A program made the translations under genes and the position numbers. Shown here piece after piece: positions 1 to 5,727 of a DNA stretch of 8,667 nucleotides. A model generated the notes under the pieces. The model was not told the DNA's origin, did not search any database, and saw nothing but the letters and a program-made list of their open reading frames with translations. Origin of the DNA: Fluviibacter sp039805725 (lineage in GTDB: Bacteria; Pseudomonadota; Gammaproteobacteria; Burkholderiales; Rhodocyclaceae). How positions within the stretch are numbered: position 1 is the first letter of the stretch; each line of letters starts with the position of its first letter. The stretch spans positions 1-8,667 of the forward strand of contig JBDLTT010000057.1 of the NCBI GenBank assembly GCA_039805725.1. The letters run 5' to 3'.

Positions 1-500
1 TTGAGCACGGTAGAGATCGGCACCAGACGGCTGGGGCGGAAGGTGTCGCCCTCCAGTAGGACGCCGGTAATGGCGGTGCTCAGACGCGCCACTTGTTCCC
101 CGGGTTTGTAGCTGATGCCGAACTGTTTACGAACGAGCTGACGCATGGTGATGTCCATGGAGTTTCGGATACGGTAAATGGTTTCTTCCGAAATACCGGT
201 TTTGCCCAGATCTTTTTCGGCTGATTGATAGAGCACGATTGGATCGACCATGACGGTTTTGAAGTCGCTGCGCTTGAAGTCTGGTGCCTGGTATCGGTAA
301 ATGCGGATGCCCGGTTGGGTAGCCACTTGCTTTAAGCGGTCGTAATCAGCCGCATCGAGAAATTCATTGGGATCCGGCCGCGAGCCAAAACCCGCGCAAG
401 CGCTCAATAGCAGGGCGAGAAGGCCTGGCAGCAGTACTCGAAGCAGGCGGGTCTTACAGGAATTGGCGGGGGTGAATGTCTGAATCATGGAGTCGGTCAT
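1..500 (-). CDS. Putative DUF3313-type outer-membrane lipoprotein (3' end outside window)
   Basis: The minus strand is open from an ATG at 498-500 to the window edge, giving 166 codons without a stop. The protein starts MTDSMIQTF and has a hydrophobic stretch at about residues 19-34 ending in the lipobox LLSAC. Cys35 would therefore be the lipidated residue. The +2 residue is Ala, not Asp, which favours sorting to the outer membrane. The mature part contains a region like DFKTVMVDPIVLY (about residues 79-91) and a later GEQVARLSTAITGVLLEG segment. Both recall DUF3313 lipoproteins of unknown function. That family call is from memory of the pattern and is moderate only. A second in-frame ATG at 486-488 (Met5) could be the true start, since neither has a clear Shine-Dalgarno sequence. 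The gene is divergent from the epimerase at 568, with 67 bp between the start codons. The C-terminus is cut by the window. Confidence 0.72.
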   Translation of the reverse strand, partial: MTDSMIQTFTPANSCKTRLLRVLLPGLLALLLSACAGFGSRPDPNEFLDAADYDRLKQVATQPGIRIYRYQAPDFKRSDFKTVMVDPIVLYQSAEKDLGKTGISEETIYRIRNSMDITMRQLVRKQFGISYKPGEQVARLSTAITGVLLEGDTFRPSRLVPISTVL

Positions 501-542
501 AGGCTGCGTCGGCAGCTGGGGATCTTCAATGCGATAATGGGC

Positions 543-555
543 AAATTATAAGCCC
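543..555. promoter_or_regulatory. AT-rich divergent promoter candidate between the lipoprotein and epimerase genes
   Basis: The 67 bp between the two divergent start codons has one AT-rich core. On the plus strand TATAAG (547-552) resembles a -10 box, with a poor -35 TTCAAT 16 bp upstream (525-530). On the minus strand the same core reads TATAAT (550 down to 545), a perfect -10 match with no good -35. The core is flanked by GGGC (539-542) and GCCC (552-555). The two transcription units may share or compete for this core. Inference from sequence only. Confidence 0.3.
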
Positions 556-567
556 TGGATACGTCTA

Positions 568-1581
568 ATGCCCCGTCACTACCTGGTCACTGGCGCCGCC
601 GGTTTTATCGGTATGCATACTGCCGAACGATTGCTACAGCGGGGAGATACCGTCGTTGGGCTCGATAATCTCAATGACTATTATGATCCGGCTTTGAAGT
701 TGGGTCGATTGGAAGTACTCAAAAAGTATCCGGGCTTCCGCTTTATCAAGGGCGACCTGGTCGACCGCGAATTGATGGCTGAGTTATTTGCCAAAGAGCG
801 GTTTGATGGCGTGGTGCACCTGGCGGCGCAGGCCGGTGTGCGGTACTCGGTGACGCATCCGCATACCTATGCCGACTGCAACCTCACGGGCTTTTTGAAC
901 GTGCTGGAAGGCTGTCGCCAGAATCAGGTGGGACACTTGGTTTATGCCTCTAGTTCCAGCGTTTACGGTGGCAATGAAAAAATGCCGTTCTCTGAGGCTG
1001 ATAGCGTCGACCATCCGGTGAGCCTATACGCCGCGACTAAGCGCGCCAACGAGCTGATGGCGCACAGCTACAGCCACCTGTACCACTTGCCGGTAACGGG
1101 GCTGCGCTTCTTCACCGTCTATGGCCCCTGGGGTCGACCCGATCAATCGCTGTTCCTGTTTGTCAGCGCCATGCTCGACAACAAGCCGATCAACGTCTTT
1201 AACGAAGGCAAGATGCGTCGTGATTTCACCTATATCGACGATATCGTCGAAGGCGTCATCCGTGTGCTCGATAAGCCCGCAACGCCGGATGCGGCCTTTG
1301 ATCCGCAGCACCCGTTGCCCCACACCGGCCGTGCGCCGTACCGCATTTTCAACATTGGTAACAGCGATCCGGTGCCGCTCATGGATTTCATTACCGCTAT
1401 TGAAGCTTCGCTCGGCATGACGGCACAAAAGAAATTTTTGCCGCTTCAGGCCGGCGATGTGACCGAAACCTTTGCTGATACCCTTGCGCTGGATGCCTGG
1501 GTCGGCTTTCAGCCGTCGACTTCCGTACGCGACGGGGTAGGACGCTTCGTCGACTGGTATCGCAGCTATTACGGACGCTGA
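568..1581 (+). CDS. UDP-glucuronate 4-epimerase-like NAD-dependent epimerase (extended SDR)
   Basis: This 337-residue protein is a complete extended short-chain dehydrogenase/reductase. The NAD-binding Rossmann motif GAAGFIG lies at residues 9-15. The catalytic serine region is SSSSVYG at 128-134, and the Tyr-x3-Lys pair is Y154/K158 (YAATK). The segments LDNLNDYYDPALK (32-44), AAQAGVRYS (86-94), TVYGPWGRPD (183-192) and RRDFTYIDDIV (217-227) are typical of the UDP-glucuronate/UDP-galacturonate epimerase subgroup (CapI/LpsL-like) rather than GalE. The expected reaction is interconversion of UDP-glucuronate and UDP-galacturonate in the cytoplasm, supplying uronic acids for surface polysaccharide. 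The length is normal for the family. ATG 568 places the Rossmann motif at the usual distance from the N-terminus; its Shine-Dalgarno sequence is weak. No other polysaccharide gene is visible nearby. UDP-glucose 4-epimerase or dehydratase activity is less likely but not excluded. Confidence 0.9.
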   Translation: MPRHYLVTGAAGFIGMHTAERLLQRGDTVVGLDNLNDYYDPALKLGRLEVLKKYPGFRFIKGDLVDRELMAELFAKERFDGVVHLAAQAGVRYSVTHPHTYADCNLTGFLNVLEGCRQNQVGHLVYASSSSVYGGNEKMPFSEADSVDHPVSLYAATKRANELMAHSYSHLYHLPVTGLRFFTVYGPWGRPDQSLFLFVSAMLDNKPINVFNEGKMRRDFTYIDDIVEGVIRVLDKPATPDAAFDPQHPLPHTGRAPYRIFNIGNSDPVPLMDFITAIEASLGMTAQKKFLPLQAGDVTETFADTLALDAWVGFQPSTSVRDGVGRFVDWYRSYYGR

Positions 1582-1617
1582 TGCGCCATTGTCATGATTC
1601 TGTGATGCGGCAGTGGC
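1579..1617. repeat. Imperfect 13-nt direct repeat with overlapping inverted repeat, epimerase-ackA gap
   Basis: TGATGCGCCATTG (1579-1591) and TGATGCGGCAGTG (1603-1615) match at 11 of 13 positions with starts 24 bp apart. The first copy begins in the epimerase stop codon. GCCATTG (1585-1591) can also pair with CAGTGGC (1611-1617), with one G-U pair and a 19-nt loop. No T-tract follows, so this is not a typical terminator. It could be a regulator site or chance. Confidence 0.25.
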
Positions 1618-1647
1618 AAACTGATTCCGTTTAACCGGACACAGCCT

Positions 1648-2853
1648 ATGACTAACGCCAAACCTGCGCTGTTGTGCTTGAACACTGGGTCTTCGAGTGT
1701 CAAGTTTTCACTCTATGCGGTGGATGGCCACCAACCGTATTTGGTGTTTAACGGGCAGATTGAGGGCTTGCTGGGTCAGCCGCGCTTCAAGGCTACCGAT
1801 GCGCAGGGTGCCACGCTAACGGATCAGTCCTGGGATGCCCCCAAGCGCCGTGCCGAAGCGGTCGAGATTATTCTGGATTTTGTCCGCGGCCAAGCGAACG
1901 GCTATCGTTTGACCGCCGTGGGTCACCGCGTTGTGTTGGGCGGGATTGAATATCCGCATGCGGTCGTCGTCGATGAAGCCGTGTTGTCGGTATTAGACCG
2001 GTACGTGCCAATTGTGCCAAGTCATCAACCGGCGGAAATCGAGGCGATCCGATTGTTGCGTGAGATCGATCCCGAACTGACACAAGTGGCCTGTTTCGAT
2101 TCAGCCTTTCATCGGACAAAACCGGCGTTGGCCGATCTTTACGCGCTCCCGCTCAGCTATCGTGATCAGGGCATTCGTCGTTGGGGCTTCCACGGGCTGT
2201 CGTACGATTACATCAGCACCCGGCTACCAGCGCTTGATCCGACGCTGGCCAAGGGTAAAACGGTGGTGATGCACCTCGGCAGTGGCGCCAGCCTGTGCGG
2301 GTTGGTGGGGGGTCGAAGTGCTTATACGTCGATGGGGTTTTCACCGTTGGACGGACTGATGATGGGCACGCGCACCGGGTCGCTGGATCCGATGATTCCG
2401 CTCTATCTGATTCAGCAACTGGGAATGACGGTGGCTGACGTTGAAAAGCTCATCATCAAAGAGTCGGGCCTGTTGGGTGTGAGCGGGCTTTCCAACGATA
2501 TGCGTGATCTGGAAAGCGCCGACACCCCAAATGCGCAACTTGCGATCGACCTTTTTGTCTATATGTTGGCGCGGGAGACGGGCGCCGCCATGGCCGCCAT
2601 CCAGGGGCTCGATGGCATCGTCTTCACCGCCGGTATCGGCGAACACTCAGCGCACATCCGATCGCTTACTTGTCAGGCACTGGCCTGGGCGGGTGTCGAA
2701 ATTGACGAGGCAGTAAATCAAGCGCCAGGCAAGGGTGCACGGAAGCTATCCACCCCCGGTAGCCGTATCGGTGTATGGATTATCCCTACCGATGAAGAAT
2801 CTGTGATCGCCCGCGACACCTGGGCGCTTTCCCGCCAATCGCTACCTGTTTAG
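1648..2853 (+). CDS. ackA: Acetate kinase (acetate/propionate family)
   Basis: This 401-residue cytoplasmic enzyme catalyses acetyl phosphate + ADP = acetate + ATP. Family motifs are in order: the N-terminal phosphate loop LNTGSSSVKF (11-20, with Asn12), GHR at 92-94 (Arg94), FDSAFH (150-155, with His155), WGFHGLS (179-185), HLGSGAS (209-215), MGTRTGSLDP (239-248, with Arg242), TAGIGEHS (327-334) and TDEESVIAR (381-389, with the adenine/active-site Glu). These correspond to the residues studied in the Methanosarcina enzyme. Two positions differ from the commonest sequence: GHRVVLGG has Leu98 where His is usual, and HLGSGAS has Ser212 where Asn is common. The Ser form also occurs in a known proteobacterial subgroup. 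No phosphotransacetylase or phosphoketolase gene is visible next to it, so the acetyl phosphate source is unknown. ATG 1648 fits the family N-terminus. A propionate or butyrate kinase role is possible but less likely. Confidence 0.95.
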   Translation: MTNAKPALLCLNTGSSSVKFSLYAVDGHQPYLVFNGQIEGLLGQPRFKATDAQGATLTDQSWDAPKRRAEAVEIILDFVRGQANGYRLTAVGHRVVLGGIEYPHAVVVDEAVLSVLDRYVPIVPSHQPAEIEAIRLLREIDPELTQVACFDSAFHRTKPALADLYALPLSYRDQGIRRWGFHGLSYDYISTRLPALDPTLAKGKTVVMHLGSGASLCGLVGGRSAYTSMGFSPLDGLMMGTRTGSLDPMIPLYLIQQLGMTVADVEKLIIKESGLLGVSGLSNDMRDLESADTPNAQLAIDLFVYMLARETGAAMAAIQGLDGIVFTAGIGEHSAHIRSLTCQALAWAGVEIDEAVNQAPGKGARKLSTPGSRIGVWIIPTDEESVIARDTWALSRQSLPV

Positions 2854-2873
2854 TTTAAATCTGTTGGCGTCAT

Positions 2874-2910
2874 CCCGGGGTTTTCACCCGCCCGGGTCTT
2901 GTATCTTTCT
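2874..2910 (+). terminator. Possible terminator after ackA
   Basis: CCCGGG at 2874-2879 can pair with CCCGGG at 2891-2896 across an 11-nt loop, starting about 20 bp after the ackA stop. The following bases 2897-2910 are T-rich but interrupted (TCTTGTATCTTTCT). An alternative short GGG/CCC pairing competes inside the loop. This may separate ackA transcription from the efflux operon. The T-rich stretch also belongs to the downstream operator and promoter, so the call is moderate. Confidence 0.4.
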
Positions 2911-2927
2911 GGAAAGATAGTTAATAT
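2899..2927 (+). promoter_or_regulatory. Candidate promoter of the marR-efflux operon
   Basis: A -35-like TTGTAT (2899-2904) and a -10-like TAATAT (2922-2927) are separated by exactly 17 bp. The matches to consensus are partial (3/6 and 4/6). Transcription would start about 6-7 bp after the -10, at or within a base or two of the ATG at 2934, giving a leaderless or near-leaderless mRNA. This agrees with the lack of a Shine-Dalgarno sequence at normal spacing before that ATG. The inverted repeat at 2902-2919 fills most of the spacer. Confidence 0.4.
2902..2919. promoter_or_regulatory. Putative MarR-family operator (perfect 8-2-8 inverted repeat)
   Basis: TATCTTTC-TG-GAAAGATA is a perfect inverted repeat with 8-bp arms and a 2-bp centre, 14 bp before the start codon of the MarR-type gene. 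Dimeric MarR regulators typically bind palindromes of this size near their own promoters. Here the site lies between the candidate -35 and -10, where bound protein would block RNA polymerase. The link to this particular regulator is inferred from position and symmetry. Confidence 0.6.
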
Positions 2928-2933
2928 GCCCCG

Positions 2934-3398
2934 ATGGATGATCATGAACAGATACATGCATGGGCAGTCGGGCAAGATCCGCTGGTTGTGCCGCTATTTT
3001 TGAACCTGGAGCGGGCGCGCAAAGTGGCGCATGCGCGAGCACGTGCCGTCTGGGATCAACATGGCCTGACCCCGGCAGAGTTCGATGTCTTAGCGACACT
3101 ACGCAGTACCGAGACACCTCATGAGCTCACGCCGGGTCAGATTCAGGATCGCGTGCTGATTACTTCGGGTGGCCTGACGAAGGTGATCCATCTGCTCGAA
3201 GAAAAGCGCTACGTCGAGCGATCGGTGGCGCGTAACGATAACCGCGTCAAACCAGTCCGTCTTACGGTGGCTGGCAATCGGTGTGTAACCAAAGCCATGA
3301 AGGCTATCGTGACCATGACCCGCGACTGGATGAATGCGATCCTGACGCAGGATGAAATCCGCAGAGCATCCAGCGTCCTTGGCAAGATGGCGGACTGA
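2934..3398 (+). CDS. MarR-family transcriptional repressor (EmrR-like) of the efflux operon
   Basis: The 154-residue protein has the usual length and layout of MarR regulators. Helical dimerization segments lie at both ends (about 16-42 and 115-152). The winged helix-turn-helix is in the middle: LTPAEFDVLATL (45-56), LTPGQIQDRV (65-74), the recognition helix SGGLTKVIHLLEEKRYVER (78-96) and a wing ending NRVKPVRLT (103-111). It should bind DNA as a dimer and release it when a hydrophobic or phenolic ligand binds. It is first in the cassette, and its stop codon overlaps the start of the outer-membrane channel gene (TGATG). That order matches emrR-type control of emr pumps. The ATG at 2934 has no clear Shine-Dalgarno sequence, so it may be translated from a leaderless message. 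The ligand cannot be predicted. Confidence 0.9.
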   Translation: MDDHEQIHAWAVGQDPLVVPLFLNLERARKVAHARARAVWDQHGLTPAEFDVLATLRSTETPHELTPGQIQDRVLITSGGLTKVIHLLEEKRYVERSVARNDNRVKPVRLTVAGNRCVTKAMKAIVTMTRDWMNAILTQDEIRRASSVLGKMAD

Positions 3399-4876
3399 TG
3401 ATGCATATTCAAAGCACGCGCAAATCGCTCGGGTGTGCACTGATCCTGGCCTCGTTGCTGACGGCCTGTGCGCCCATGCCGTCACTGGGTCCGGTCGCTG
3501 ATGCGCGCTCGCCGGAGGCCTTTGAAAGTAGCCAGACGTTTAAAGCACCCGAATCCGAGTGGCCGAGCGACCGTTGGTGGGAGAAATACAAGGATCCCCA
3601 ACTGAATCAGCTGATTGAAGAGGGCTTGGCCGATGCACCGGATTTGAAAGCAGCCCAGGCGCGTTTGCGTCGTGCTGAGTCACAATCACAATCAGTGGGC
3701 TCGGTGTTGTATCCGCAGTTGAGTATGAATGGCACGATCTTCGGTCAGGAGAACAGTATTAATTACACCGTGCCAGCACCCTTTACACCGCAGGGCTGGT
3801 ATTCCTACGGACAGGGCACGCTGAACTTTAATTGGGAAATCGACTTCTGGGGTAAGAACCGTGCCGCATTGGGCGCAGCAGTTTCAGAAAGCCAGGCGCG
3901 TCGCGCCGAAGTCGCCCAGGCACGTTTGATTCTAACGACGGCCATCGCCCGAAGCTACGCTGATTTGGCCAGACTGGTGGCCGATCGCGCTACTGCCGAG
4001 AAGGCGCTGGATATTCGTCGCAAGACCTGGGTCTTATTCAATGAACGTCAGCAGCAAGGGCTGGAAAATGTCGGTGCTGTTAGCCAGGCAGCGGGCAAAA
4101 TGCATCTGGCAGAGAATGAACTGGTGCAGATCGACGTGCGGATGGCCGAGACGCGTAACCGGTTGGCAGCGCTAGTCGGTGCGGGTCCCGATCGTGGCCT
4201 GAAGATTCAACCGCCGAGCACCTTGCTGCAGGTACGCTACGCGCTACCGTCAGACATCGGTATCAATCTGGTTGGTCGTCGTCCGGATATCGTGGCATCG
4301 CGTTGGCAGGCCGAAGCGGGGCAGAACAGGATTGAAAACCGCAAGGCCCTGTTTTATCCCAACATCAATATTCTCGCCTTTGTGGGTGGGCAGTCACTGG
4401 GCATGAACCGGCTGATCGAATCGGGCTCCTACATGAGCAATGCAGGGCCCGCGCTCTATCTGCCAATATTTCTTGGCGGTAAGTTGCGCGCCGATCTCGC
4501 CGCCGCACAGGCCGAGTACGATGAGAGCGTCGCCAACTACGAAAAAACCCTGTTGCAGGCACTCAATGAAGTGGCCGATGTGGCGGCGGGGCTGAAACAG
4601 CTGCAAAAGCAGATTGATCTGGCGAATCAAAGTGTTGCTGCACAGAACAAGGGTGTCCAGGTGGCGAGCAATCGTTATCGGGGCGGTCTGGCCAATTACC
4701 TGGACGTACTCATTGCCGAGGATGAGCTGCTGACGAGCTGGCGTGTGCAGACCGATATGCAGACTCGGGCATTCATCCTGGATGTCGCCATGATCAAAGC
4801 GCTGGGAGGTGGCTATCAGACCAGCGCCGTGCAGGATCGACAAGATATCAAAAAAATAGAGGAGTTCCCCCGGTGA
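3398..4876 (+). CDS. NodT-family outer-membrane efflux channel lipoprotein (TolC-like, EmrC-like)
   Basis: This 492-residue protein is the outer-membrane factor of a three-part pump. A signal peptide ends in the lipobox LLTAC with Cys24 as the lipidation site and Ala at +2, favouring the outer membrane. Features of the NodT/RND outer-membrane lipoprotein family are visible: WWEKYKDPQLNQLIEEGL (60-77), PDLKAAQARLRRAE (81-94), LYPQLSMNG (104-112), NFNWEIDFWGKNRAAL (143-158), RRPDIVASRWQAEAGQN near 294-310, and a second-half repeat NRYRGGLANYLDVL near 426-439. Two outer-membrane efflux repeats are expected to trimerize into a beta-barrel with a long periplasmic helical tunnel. The start ATG at 3398 overlaps the marR stop by one base. 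A second ATG directly follows (3401) and may be the one used, with a weak GGCGGA just upstream. The stop overlaps the next gene by 4 bases. Confidence 0.92.
   Translation: MMHIQSTRKSLGCALILASLLTACAPMPSLGPVADARSPEAFESSQTFKAPESEWPSDRWWEKYKDPQLNQLIEEGLADAPDLKAAQARLRRAESQSQSVGSVLYPQLSMNGTIFGQENSINYTVPAPFTPQGWYSYGQGTLNFNWEIDFWGKNRAALGAAVSESQARRAEVAQARLILTTAIARSYADLARLVADRATAEKALDIRRKTWVLFNERQQQGLENVGAVSQAAGKMHLAENELVQIDVRMAETRNRLAALVGAGPDRGLKIQPPSTLLQVRYALPSDIGINLVGRRPDIVASRWQAEAGQNRIENRKALFYPNINILAFVGGQSLGMNRLIESGSYMSNAGPALYLPIFLGGKLRADLAAAQAEYDESVANYEKTLLQALNEVADVAAGLKQLQKQIDLANQSVAAQNKGVQVASNRYRGGLANYLDVLIAEDELLTSWRVQTDMQTRAFILDVAMIKALGGGYQTSAVQDRQDIKKIEEFPR
4858..4864 (+). promoter_or_regulatory. 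Ribosome binding site supporting the GTG start of the membrane-fusion gene
   Basis: AGAGGAG lies 8 nt before a GTG at 4873-4875, inside the last codons of the outer-membrane channel gene. No in-frame ATG is available near the N-terminus of the next protein, so this strong site decides for the GTG start. The start and stop overlap as GTGA. Confidence 0.75.
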
Positions 4877-5727
4877 GTCGAAAAAAACAGATCGTCAGCA
4901 AGATTGCCGAACGTAAGAAGGCATTCAGTATTCTGGGGGGTGTCATTGGTGTCGCAACCATTGCCATCGTGCTCTATTGGGCGCTCTATGGATCACGCTA
5001 TGTGAGTACCGATAACGCCTACACAGCCGCCGAAATCGCCCAGGTAACACCAGAAATCGATGGCACGATAGCTGCGGTCAATGTGGTGGATACCAATCGT
5101 GTCGCCAGAGGCGATGTGCTCGTTCAGATTGATCCCCGGGATATGCAGGTGGCCTATGACAAGGCCAAAGCCAATTATGATCGCGCCAAAATCGATTACG
5201 ACCGACGCAAGGCCTTATCAACATCGGGTTCGGTGTCTGCTGACGAGTTAACCCGCTCGGAAAACGATCTGGCCCTAACCAGCGCCACATTCCGTGAAGC
5301 CACCTTGAACCTGGAGCGAACCACGTTAAAGGCGCCCATCGATGGGGTTGTGGCCAAACGTCAGGTACAACTGGGTCAGCGTGTTCGTGCCGGGGCCCCG
5401 CTGATGGTCATCGTGCCGATGGAAAATCTGCACGTCGACGCCAATTTCAAAGAAAGCGAACTGGAAAAAATCCGGGTAGGACAAAAAGTTCAGCTGACGG
5501 CTGATCTATACGGTAGTCGTGTGGTCTATCGAGGTGTTGTTGATGGATTTTCCGGTGGTACAGGCGCCGCATTTGCAGCAATCCCTGCACAGAACGCAAC
5601 AGGTAACTGGATCAAGGTTGTGCAGCGGGTGCCTGTCCGTATTCGATTGGTGCCCGAAGAACTGATTGCGAATCCGTTGAGCGTGGGTGTGTCCATGCGG
5701 GTTCGGGTCGATACGCGGAGTGACTGA
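4873..5727 (+). CDS. emrA: EmrA/HlyD-type periplasmic membrane-fusion protein, short form
   Basis: This 284-residue adaptor links the inner-membrane transporter to the outer-membrane channel. The N-terminus is basic and cytoplasmic (SRKKQIVSKIAERKK), followed by one membrane helix at about 19-40. Next come STDNAYTAAEIAQVTPEI (45-62), a first lipoyl half at about 58-88, a helical hairpin at about 89-151, a second lipoyl half (TTLKAPIDGVVAKRQ, 150-164) and a beta-barrel domain. NFKE (191-194) and AQNATGNWIKVVQRVPVRI (239-257) are hallmarks of the EmrA subgroup. The protein is much shorter than E. coli EmrA (about 390 residues): the hairpin is roughly half as long and the C-terminal tail after VRVDT is missing. 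It starts at GTG 4873 behind a strong ribosome site, and its stop overlaps the emrB start (TGATG). Assignment as EmrA rests on these motifs and on emrB directly downstream. Confidence 0.92.
   Translation: MSRKKQIVSKIAERKKAFSILGGVIGVATIAIVLYWALYGSRYVSTDNAYTAAEIAQVTPEIDGTIAAVNVVDTNRVARGDVLVQIDPRDMQVAYDKAKANYDRAKIDYDRRKALSTSGSVSADELTRSENDLALTSATFREATLNLERTTLKAPIDGVVAKRQVQLGQRVRAGAPLMVIVPMENLHVDANFKESELEKIRVGQKVQLTADLYGSRVVYRGVVDGFSGGTGAAFAAIPAQNATGNWIKVVQRVPVRIRLVPEELIANPLSVGVSMRVRVDTRSD

Noticed and set aside
539..555. GGGC...GCCC inverted repeat around the AT-rich core as a hairpin or operator.
   Set aside because: The arms are only 4 bp around a 9-nt asymmetrical centre, which is easily expected by chance.
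1024..1428. Long minus-strand open frame (134 codons) opposite the epimerase gene.
   Set aside because: It lies wholly inside a well-supported gene, its translation shows no recognisable motif, and it has no promoter or ribosome site. It is a coding-strand shadow.
4394..4843. Long minus-strand open frame (149 codons) opposite the outer-membrane channel gene.
   Set aside because: It is fully antisense to a gene with strong family motifs and has low-complexity, unrecognised protein content. It is probably a by-product of codon bias.
4849..4887. A seven-A tract (4850-4856) near the end of the channel gene, where a -1 slip would continue in the emrA frame and make a channel-EmrA fusion; another seven-A tract follows at 4881-4887.
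   Set aside because: The fusion makes little sense topologically, because the channel's end is periplasmic and the EmrA N-terminus is cytoplasmic. A strong ribosome site and a GTG start already explain emrA translation, and no stimulatory structure was seen. A conserved tract in homologues would reopen it.
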